Assembly (NCBI GenBank): GCA_036244855.1
Contig: BQKZ01008351.1
Span: 1-21,611 of the forward strand
Direction of reading: 5' to 3'
Source: Temnopleurus reevesii
Lineage: Eukaryota; Echinodermata; Echinoidea; Temnopleuroida; Temnopleuridae
Length of the DNA stretch: 21,611 bases
Below the pieces are notes generated by a model. It ran no database searches. It saw nothing but the letters and a program-made list of their open reading frames with translations, and had not been told where the DNA came from. Made by a program: the position numbers and the translations under genes. This document shows, piece after piece, positions 8,306 to 16,900 of the stretch; within the stretch, counting starts at the first letter, position 1, and each line of letters starts with the position of its first letter.

Positions 8306-9011
8306 TGGAAGATATTTTTTTTCAGTCAGGATTTAAATGTACTTATGAAATGAAGGATTAATAGGTTATCATGCATTATTTTTGTTTAGTTAAAGCAATT
8401 TTGACTCATGGCTTCAAAGTCATTGAGATCATAGCATATTTCCAATTGAAATTCAATGATCTTGCCAACCATGTGATTTATGAATGCACATGGTTCTGTG
8501 TGTATATTCTTGTTGTTGAAAGAAAATATATTTATTTTGATTATCTACATGTTGTGTCTGATAAATATCTACTAATTTGTGATTTGTATGTTTGGGAAAT
8601 TTCCTTGTAGGAAATGTGAGAAATTTTTCTTTCGACCTATTTCGCAATTTTCTTAAAGTTTTGGATTAAATTGGATGGACATTTTTGCGCATGAAAAGAT
8701 ATTTCCGATGGTTCATAAATGTTTAAAAAAGAAAAAAAACAGGTCTGAATTTGGACTTTTGTCTGGAAAGTGTTTTCCTCTGTTTTGAAGTACAGATTTA
8801 CTTTTCTGTATGAGTGCAGCAACATGAAATATAGAGAAAATTCCATAGTTATTTGCTTCTATGTACGGATGTGTACAATTGTCAGTCATCACTGATTATT
8901 AAACCAAAATTAAAACATAGGTTGGTTGCTTGAAGAAAATGCAACCCCGACATAGTGATGCAGATGTTGATTTGTAGTAGATGTAAATTAAGCACTCACG
9001 TTCACTGTTAT
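8306..9011. other. Intergenic, nothing recognised
   Basis: AT-rich sequence with short open frames on both strands that overlap each other and match no family I know. No repeat boundaries were seen. Confidence 0.6.
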
Positions 9012-9013
9012 TA

Positions 9014-9176
9014 CAGTCAACTCTGCCTAAGTGGAACTTGTCTAAGTCGAATAATTGCTTAAATCGATGTGATGATCTGGAACAAATCATACAAAACCAG
9101 TGTTATTAGTCGAAATTCTCATAAGTCGAACAGATTTGTGTGGTCCAAACAGATTCGACTTAGGCAGAGTTACCTG
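9014..9176. mobile_element. pogo/Tigger-like MITE, 163 bp
   Basis: TIRs CAGTCAACTCTGCCTAAGTG and the complement CAGGTAACTCTGCCTAAGTC, flanked by TA at 9012-9013 and 9177-9178. The CAG(T/G)...CTAAGTCGAA termini and internal TAAGTCGAA repeats are typical of pogo/Tigger-type Tc1/mariner MITEs. No transposase. Confidence 0.88.
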
Positions 9177-9247
9177 TAGTTTGTGCAAAAATCCTGTATA
9201 TGAAATACAATAATTTGAGTAGCTTTCCTTTATTATAGTTTCCCTTA

Positions 9248-9779
9248 AAAGAAGAGTCTACCTCTCAATAAAATTTCTTTTTTAATTCGGAGCAGAGAAT
9301 GTTGGTAAACAAAGGAAATAAAGGTTGAAGAAATTGCACACTCAAGTAATAAAAAAGTTACTTATTAGTTTTTAATAAATTGAAAAACTGGCAAATCAGT
9401 GACAATTTTAGACATGTTGCCAAAGTGATGACGTCATTAATGCATCACTAACCAGATGCAAAATTCATGATTTCTACTGAAAGATACAAAATTTCATTTC
9501 TTGTAAACTTGTAATAAAAGAAATAGAAGTAAACTTAAAAGTAATAAATAGGGACTCTACATAGCTACCATGAAGGTGAATTTTTAGGAAATCATATGAT
9601 TGGAGAAAAAGTAACATTTGGATGCATGATAAATGGTCAACTGCGCTTCTATGATGTCATCAGTTGCTAATTTGTCTAATATTTAAACATTCATAACATG
9701 TTGTTTGATATTTCTAGAAACCTTTTGTCCTTTTTCTGCTCATTTAGAACAAATAGTATTTTGTTGTAGACCTTTCTTT
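9248..9779. mobile_element. Family-D MITE copy 2, ~532 bp
   Basis: Same orientation as 4554-5118: starts AAAGAAGAGTCTACC after TA (9246-9247), shares GCAAATCAGTGACAATTTTA, GTTGCCAAAGTGATGACGTC and GGTCAACTGCGCTTCTATGA, and ends TTTTGTTGTAGACC TTTCTTT. The right flank is GA rather than TA, so the duplication is not intact. Internally diverged, hence an old copy. Confidence 0.85.
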
Positions 9780-10454
9780 GAAGGCATACCTTAATTGATG
9801 TGTCACATACTTTTTACAGCATTAAATTGTTTTGTATACATGTATCATTATGTCAAAACATGAAATTTAATTTGAATCTATCATGGCTGATGAATTTCAT
9901 GTAAAATTTGATGCACTGTAATATATAACACAGGGCTTCCAGTAGTTTGGTAACTAAACTATGTTTTTATGAGCAACATTTTTCATTATTCTCCTATGTT
10001 AAATGATGGTCAAGCATTTAAAAGGTTGAAAGTGCTAAAAAATCTTCAATTTTGCTCAAATTATTCTTGGTTAGTTACGTCTATATTCATGAACAATGTC
10101 AAAACAATCACTTATTTTTAACATTAAGATTTATCATAACATGTCCTACAGTGAGAATAATGAACACATTTATTGAAAAGTTTTTTCTTTAAAATATTGA
10201 AATAACTTTGATTTAAATAAGTAATTTTTTTATTGTCCATGTGTAATACCTTTTAATGATAAAGTATTTTTCTTTATTTCATTTGTTGTAATCATGATGT
10301 ATGATAGCTTTGGGGCAAGGTAAAGATAATATATTCATCAATAAAAATTGATCTGTAAATGAAAAATTATTAAGGGTTATATTGCATCTATGCGTTGTTT
10401 TTGTCTCTTATTTTATATCATCCCCAAACTCTTGACTGTTAAGGATAGTGTAAA
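9780..10454. other. Intergenic, nothing recognised
   Basis: Very AT-rich sequence without a convincing open frame, repeat boundary or RNA gene. Confidence 0.6.
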
Positions 10455-10650
10455 AGCCAAAATAGAAGGAAAAAGAGGAAGGAGAAGAAGAAAAAGAGGA
10501 GGAAAATTAAGAGAAATGGACAAAAAAAAAAGAAGAAGAGGAAGAGGAGAAAGAAGAAGAGGAAGAGGAGAAAGAAGAAGCGGAAGAGGAGAAAGAAGAA
10601 GAAGAGGGAGAATATGAAGAAGAAGATAAAGAGGAATAAGATAATAGAGA
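10455..10650. repeat. Purine-rich (AAGAAGAGG)-type tract
   Basis: About 190 bp almost purely A/G on + with recurring GGAAGAGGAGAAAGAAGAAG. It gives Arg/Lys/Glu-rich and Phe/Leu-rich spurious frames on the two strands. Local mirror symmetry could allow triplex formation. Confidence 0.9.
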
Positions 10651-10753
10651 GAGTGTGCGGAATCAGGAAAATCACTTTTACGTATTAGAGCTTGTTATAT
10701 ACATGTGCATGTGTTCTTAATCACAAGGTTCGACTTGGTTCATTAATACCTTA

Positions 10754-11109
10754 AAGACACTGTCACACATTGCAGTTGCACAATTTTAAAAATTCTCAAA
10801 CCAAGCTGTCTGTCCCATCTAAATATATTTAGATAGATGAAAAATCAACAGAGGATCCAAAAATAAAGAAAATTATTCATGCACTATCAAGATATGTACA
10901 TTGAATTAAAGCGTCAGGATGGCGCATTAATTCCTGTACAAAGCCTATGGAGGCGACGTTTTAGATTTTCGCTAGTTTCAAGCACTAAACGTTGATTTTA
11001 AAGCCCAATATTTTCCCTGTTTAGTTTATATGCACCATCAACCTTTCAGATAACCTCTAGGATCTGGCAGTTGAGAATTTTTAAGGAAAACAATGTTAAA
11101 CAATGCCTT
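10754..11109. mobile_element. MITE family G, 356 bp, TA duplication
   Basis: Left AAGACACTGTCACACATTGC... with TTAAAAATTCTCAAACCAAG; right complement AAGGCATTGTTTAACATTG... with TTAAAAATTCTCAACTGCCA. Flanked by TA (10752-10753 and 11110-11111). Arms are about 50 bases with several mismatches. No coding content. Confidence 0.75.
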
Positions 11110-11258
11110 TAAAACAAATAGAGCTAATAAATATTGAAAGACAATAGATGATTAAAAAGTAACTAAATAATTGAATTAAAAAAAATAAGAGAATAAAATA
11201 CATATCTAGTAAATATGTAATCTGAGCATTCTAATATTGAAAAACTGATAAAAAACTA

Positions 11259-11421
11259 AGGGGTGTTGTTCAAAATCAACTGCAACTTTGCAAATTGTAA
11301 TGCGCATTCTCATTCACGCAAGGTATGCGTTAACAAGACGTGCATGAAACAATGATTTTGATTGGCAAGTTCCGATCAACTGCAACTTGCGATCAATAGC
11401 AAATTTTGAACAACACCCCCT
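11259..11421. mobile_element. Family-B MITE copy 2, 163 bp
   Basis: TIRs AGGGGTGTTGTTCAAAATCA and the complement AGGGGGTGTTGTTCAAAATT; left flank TA, right flank CA (one change from TA). Core ATGAAACAATGATTTTGATT. Subterminal GCAACTTTGCAAATTG / TGCGATCAATAGC motifs. Confidence 0.88.
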
Positions 11422-11578
11422 CAAACAGCAAAGACATTGGGACATCTATGTTATCTCAATATAATGCATTCTTTATTGAACTAGAAACCGCACTTCGCAG
11501 GTCATGTACTAAATTCTATCCCTGAACCTTTCACATCATCCATAATAAAATATGACGTTTGTTGCTCCTCTGTAAACT

Positions 11579-11735
11579 GGGTCATACTTCACCAAGACGT
11601 GAAAGACTTTAAGAATGACTGGTATCAGTTCTCACGCTGAACAGACAGGTAATATCATCAATCATACTATGCATTAGAACAGATACATGTACCAGTCGCT
11701 CTTGAACTCTTTCCTATCTTGGTGAAACACCGCCC
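11579..11735. mobile_element. Family-A MITE, solitary copy
   Basis: Left GGGTCATACTTCACCAAGAC, then GAAAGACTTTAAGAATGACT and GGTATCAGTTCTCACGCTGA; right GTACCAGTCGCTCTTGAACT and CTTGGTGAAACACCGCCC. It matches the long units of the PEX5 intron array, so it represents the probable ancestral single element. Confidence 0.8.
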
Positions 11736-11911
11736 TGGAGAGCATTTTATGAAGCTTGTCGTCGCCAGCGACAATAAGTCGGTGCAAACTAATCCAATGA
11801 AATTGTTGATTTTGATTGGATGGGAAGCACTATCACTGACTGTTGCTATGGTAACTGTCGGGAAAATGACTGCTTGTTGCTGGCGACAAGCTTCATGAAT
11901 CACCCCCCCTG
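11734..11911. mobile_element. Family-C MITE copy 1
   Basis: Left TTTTATGAAGCTTGTCGTCG then CCAGCGAC; right GTTGCTGGCGACAAGCTTCA TGAA then CACCCC, pairing over about 25 bases. The centre has TGTTGATTTTGATTGGATGG. It abuts the family-A element directly. An open frame across it on - (11667-11936) is repeat-derived. Confidence 0.8.
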
Positions 11912-12003
11912 GTCTCAAAAGAGAAATACATTTCAAGAAAAAGATACTTTATCATAACAAAAAGATCCTTTATCATAAAGAATCAGAATCGGATTCAGAA
12001 CAG

Positions 12004-12179
12004 AAGGGTGTTTTCTGAAACAGGTTCCAGTGACAAATTAGTGAGAGTCAACCTATCGGTATCCAATTAAATCCTTGATTTTGATTGGATAAAAAGCACA
12101 GTCTCCGATTTTTCCTACATGTATGGTAACTGTTGGTGAATGACTGCATGTCGCTACGACAAGCTTCGTGACAAACCTT
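12004..12179. mobile_element. Family-C MITE copy 2, diverged
   Basis: Shares TCCTTGATTTTGATTGGATA, AAAAGCAC, ATGGTAACTGTTGGTGAATG and GCTACGACAAGCTTCGTGAC with copy 1. The left end (AAGGGTGTTTTCTGAAACAG) is more diverged. Boundaries are approximate. Confidence 0.7.
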
Positions 12180-12590
12180 AAAATTTAATTTGCCAGCGAG
12201 TATTCACGATTTCATAATCAGTATTGTTGATCAAAATGGATACTTTCCTTAGCATTCATCTTACCTGTTGGTTGCTTTCATCAAGATAATTATCAAGAAA
12301 AGATTATAATTTTCAATCCATTTTCACCAACTCCACGATGAGCAGCCAACTGTTTATGAATTCTCCACAGTCATGTACATTGTAAGAGCAGGTTCCCCAC
12401 TATTTGAGATGAATTTCCGAATTCCGCGATAAATTTGTAAACATTTTCAACTAATTTCAACCTATTTTGATGAATCCTCAATAAACAAAAGAATATTTTG
12501 TCGAATTGAATCATTTTTCCCATATTCGATGGAAAAATCCTATTCCTTTACTTCTCTCTGACTGGAAAGCGTAAAATTAATTTGAAAGGT
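12180..12590. other. Intergenic, nothing recognised
   Basis: AT-rich sequence between family-C MITE copy 2 and the degenerate MRPL47-end array. No gene or element boundary was identified. Confidence 0.55.
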
Positions 12591-13850
12591 TTCCAAGGTA
12601 GAGTGGGAACCCTGCATTTGTTTGATTTTTTATGGAATAGCAGAGAAAAAAACCTTTCTCTTGTCTACTGAACTGATCATTTGCAATAGAATGAACATCA
12701 TTTTGTTTGCCTTGTCTATATTATCAAAAAATGGTCACTACAACTCGTCTATGTCAGAATATCTCTGCTTGATTTTGAGAAGGCGACTTTCTTTTGCCTA
12801 CTGAACTAACGATTTATCCCCATCTCGTCCAGTGACCGTTTCGTCCAAACGCGCTTCGTCTAACATTAGGTCGTCCAATTACCTTTACCGTTTTGTCCAA
12901 TATTCATTTCGTCCAATAGCCGCTTTGTCCAATAACCAGTTTGTCCAATATCCTGTTCGTCCAATAGCCGTTTTGTCCATTAACGTTTGGTCCAATAATC
13001 AATTCGTCCAATAGCCATTTGGGCTAACATCACTTCGTCCAATCTGGACAATCTGATGATAGATCAAAGTGACACTAAACGAAGCGGTAATTGGACGAAG
13101 TAGGACTAGACCACATGATGATTGGACGAATAGGCAATTAGACAAAGTGAAGATGCCTGGACCATATGGTTATTGGACGAAATGACTATTGGACGAACGG
13201 GATATTGGACAAATTGGTTACTGGACAAAGCGGCAATTGAAAGAAATGTTTATTGGACGAAATGTTTATAGACGAAGTAATGTTGGACAAAGCGCGTTTG
13301 GACAAAACGGTCATTGGATGAGATGGCATTGGACGAGATGGCAAATTACCAAACTAACTGTCCATTGTAGAATGGAAGCTACATGTATTTTTTCAAATGT
13401 TCATATTATCATAGAATATTCAGTACCACACTTCCAAGTTGGGGAACCTCTGTTTAATTTTTGACGGAGTAACAGAGAGAAGCGGACTTTCTTTTAACTA
13501 CTGAACCAACTGTCCATCGTAGAGTGGATACTATGCTGTGAAATGCTCAGGTTACCATCAAAATGTTCACTGTCAAGTATCCAAGTTATGGAACCTCCAT
13601 TTGATTTTTGCTACAGTAACAGAGAAGGAGACTTTCTGTTGTCTGCCTTATCAGTTGTCTATGGTAGAAAATGTTCGCTGCCAAACGTCTGAGCTAGGGA
13701 ACCTCTGATTTTTTCCAGAATAAAAAAGGAGAATTTCTCTTATCTATTGAACCAATCGTCCATGGTAGATCAGAAGCTACTTTATAAATGTTCATATTAT
13801 CATCAAATGTTCACTGCCAAATGTCTGAGTTGGGAAACCTCTGTTTCAGT
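12591..13850 (-). repeat. Degenerate tandem array homologous to the 3' end of MRPL47
   Basis: Units carry (read on +) GGGAACCTCTGTTTGATTTT, AGTAACAGAGAAGGAGACTT, TCTACTGAACCAATCGTCCA, TGGTAGA and AATGTTCACTGCCAAATGTC. CCTCTG-type anchors occur near 13838, 13702, 13594, 13447, 12762 and 12611, spaced about 110-160 bp once the inserted palindrome is discounted. The most upstream unit on - is the coding end of MRPL47 itself, stop included. Confidence 0.8.
12819..13342. mobile_element. Giant foldback of ~16-bp TTCGTCCAATARCCR repeats
   Basis: The left arm (about 12819-13045) is a run of (T)CGTCCAATA/GCC units every 16-18 bases; the right arm (about 13075-13342) is the complement, ATTGGACGAA units. 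The ends pair closely: CCATCTCGTCCAGTGACCGT with ACGGTCATTGGATGAGATGG, and the arms remain alignable inward (ACGCGCTTCGTCTAACATTA). It interrupts the MRPL47-end array between AACGATTTAT and CAAATTACC. No transposase. Confidence 0.88.
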
Positions 13851-13969
13851 TTGACGACACGGGCCCTCTTACGATGTTTCTCCCTAGCTGCGCGCCTCAG
13901 TTCCTGCTCGTAGTGGAGAGCGAGGTATCGACCAAAGTACGGATCGTACCACTTCCTCCTTCTTGAATA
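13811..13969 (-). CDS. MRPL47: MRPL47 last coding exon
   Basis: Acceptor TCATTGGCAG|TATTC, 52 codons and TGA (13813-13811). Reads YSRRRKWYDPYFGRYLALHY then EQELRRAAREKHRKRARVVK and LKQRFPNSDIWQ. The basic helix matches the C-terminal tail of the family. The last ~15 codons lie inside the repeat unit described for 12591-13850. Confidence 0.93.
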   Translation of the reverse strand, partial: YSRRRKWYDPYFGRYLALHYEQELRRAAREKHRKRARVVKLKQRFPNSDIWQ

Positions 13970-16900
13970 CTGCCAATGAAAGGAAAATAAAGATACATTT
14001 ACTCATTCACTGCAGGATTTTGAAAGCGGTTTGCAAGGAAACTTCACCTATACATTGATGTGGTGTCAGTAAATGAAGAAAAATATGATGATCAAAATGT
14101 AAAAGTTTGAGGGAAATCGGAAGATTCTTTCAAAAGTTATGACTGTCCAATGTTTTGATCCACATCTCCAATGGGCGCCTTAAGTTGGCAACCTAATGTG
14201 TACCTGCACAGGTATAAAATAGCTGAAAATGTGGCATCTCTCCACAGAATTTCACCTTTTGTTCCTTTTAGAGAAAAATAAGACAAGGAATCAACAAGAT
14301 TCATTCCCAAATCTAAGCAGCATCAATATGTCCATATTACACTTTAACCAATAATTTGGATTTTGTCCAATTTACTCCAAAAAGAAAACAAATGTGATAT
14401 TCTGAGTACAAAGTGAGTGGAGCGTTCTCCATATTGGCAGCCATTTTGAGCCTGAAATATGGGAATATGCAATAACAGGTACTACAGTGTAGCTCTGCCC
14501 GCAAAAGGAAAAACGCAGCATCCTCATTTTGCACATTCTGAAATACCGGTATTGACTATTCTATACAGCGCAGATCCATGGAAATGTGTAAAAAATGTGT
14601 TATATCTACATGAATCCTTGACCTTGACCAACTTATGCGCCCACCATCACGTGATCAGAAAGATATACCGCTTTGTTCCATGCCACCAGAAATCAGAAAC
14701 ATTTTGGGCAATTCTTTTAGCCCTGTGAATTTTGACCCCTTGAACAAAAAATCTCATCAGTTCATTCTCACATGCTTATACAAACTACTGCCAAGTTTGG
14801 TAAAAATCCGTTCTACGATACAGAAGTTATCGTGGAAACGACTTTCAGACGGACGGACCAGCCGTGTACTTATGAATTACCAATCAATGTTAATTTGTTT
14901 GTATCCTACTGGACCAATGAATTTATGCATTTCAGGTGATTCCAGTTTTGGCCAAATAAATGCTAAGACAACTGAACATTTATTTTATTTTGATTCTCGA
15001 CAACTTTAGCGATTGCCCTTACACCAGTTTCCGATAAAGTGGTTTCCGAATGAGTGGATTAACGCAATAGATCTGAATGGAGTTTAGAACTTACATATTG
15101 GTTCATGTAGATGGGCATCCTGTATTCCTTTGGTTTGACAAATCTCTTGTATCCGAACGACGTGTACTGCCATTCACCAGGATGTTCATCTTTGTGGCCG
15201 GTATTCAGCTCCGTTAGCGCCTCTTGACGTTCCTTTAAAACCGCCTTCAGGTTATCCATCGAAACTTGCACCTGTAATGAAAGTTGAATATATTGTTGGC
15301 ATTAATTTTCGGTAATAACTAGAAGCAGGAATTGTCTTTACTCTTGTTTTCTGTTGTAATGATGTACTGACATACATGTAGGTGCTGGCTTTTAGACCCA
15401 TGGCTCTACTAAGAGCTACACGTAAATTAGGTATAAAAATAGTTTGCTATTTAAAAAAAAGCATCGGTAGGTCAGTCAATTGGTCAGAAAAGTTTTCCTT
15501 TTTTCATTGATTCCTTTAAAAAATTTAAACACAATTCACACATTTCATTAATGACAATTAGACTTGGAAACAAATGAAAAGCCAAAGATCAAATGAAAAT
15601 CACTTTCTGTGTTTTCCACATGTTTACTTAGCTAATTTCTAGGAATTAAAGGGGAACTACACTCAGACATTTAATTGATATAATTAAATGAAGAAAAATA
15701 AGATGAACAAATGGTGAAAATTTGAGCAAAATCAGATAATCCATTAAAAAAATATGAATTTTCAAAGTTTTGATTTACACCCCTCATGGGCTCCTTAAAT
15801 TGGCAAACGTACAGGCACAAAATGGCTGCCAACATGGAAAACTCTCCATTCACTTTGTACACAAAATTTCACATTTTCCTCTTTTTCCAGAAAAGTAGAC
15901 AAAATTTTGTTTTTTCGGTTAATTATATTATAGACACATCAATTCTGCAAGCACTCCAGAATCAACGGTGTTGATTCCTCATTTTAGAAATATGATATTG
16001 ATCCATTTTCAATAAATCTACATACAAAGTGAATGGGGAGTTCTCCATGTATGACATCACACATTATGCTAATTTGCTATACGTTGCCAATTCAAGGATG
16101 CCCAGCACAGGTGGAAATGATGACTTTGAAAATTCATAACTTTTGAACAGATTATCCGATTTTGCTCAAATTTTCACAGTTTGTTCTGATTTTTCTTCAT
16201 TTACTGACCGTACATTATTGTCTGGGTGTAATTCCCCTTTAAGTGTACCACATCTATCATTATCACATGGATCATTCTTTCTGCACTAGCAAGCAATTTT
16301 TCCCGTCTGTCAGCCTGAGCATCCGAAGTGTAACCTGAGTAGCATATTTTTCTCCCTTTGCTGTTCTCATACCATAGCTTATGTAACATTAATCAAGAGA
16401 TTCTAAAGCCAAGACCACTTTCAAACAGGAGACTTCTGCTTAATACGCCACAAGTCCATAAAACAGAAAATAGCAATTACTTTATGTGGTTTGAGGAATA
16501 TCAGGATTATTATAGCTATCTAATGCGCTGGGCCTTACACTTGAACTGGTGAATAGAAAAAAATGGCTGAAATTCATTGATTCAGTTTTCATTTTTGTCA
16601 AAATAGAGGTTGAGAGGGAGAAAAACCTGCAATCATTTTTCGTTCAAGAATTTCAAACTCAGACGGGAGGCGGGAGATTCTGTGAAAATGGACACGAAGG
16701 GGGAGATCTAATGCCGAAAGTGGAAGAGTTGAAGTCTCTGAGATTGCCTTCTTAGTGCACTTTTAAGTACACAAATCTGATGCACATCAGCGCCTCCCAA
16801 AGCTTGGAATAAGACAGCAAAAGGAGGGTTTTAGTAGGTTTTTATCATCACTCCCGGGGAATAATTATCCTGGTATCGCATCACAATTTGCTATGCATTT

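Noticed and set aside
10390..10675. Arg/Lys-rich (+) and Phe/Leu-rich (-) open frames
   Set aside because: Both read the same purine/pyrimidine tract; no domain or splice context.
12832..13464. Open frames with repeating VQY/RPI and WTK/IGQ motifs
   Set aside because: They are produced by the ~16-bp repeat foldback element and its flank.
14635..15009. 124-codon open frame on +
   Set aside because: It runs through an interspersed repeat with a GGACGGACC end and unrelated flank; no coding signature apart from being open.
14337..15974. Frames sharing MAANMEN-(A/S)P-(L/F)TLY at 14337-14534, 15671-15862 and 15786-15974
   Set aside because: The shared peptide comes from family-E foldback DNA read on either strand, not from a protein family.
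16549..16755. 68-codon open frame on +
   Set aside because: No family, no splice or promoter context, intronic to MRPL47.
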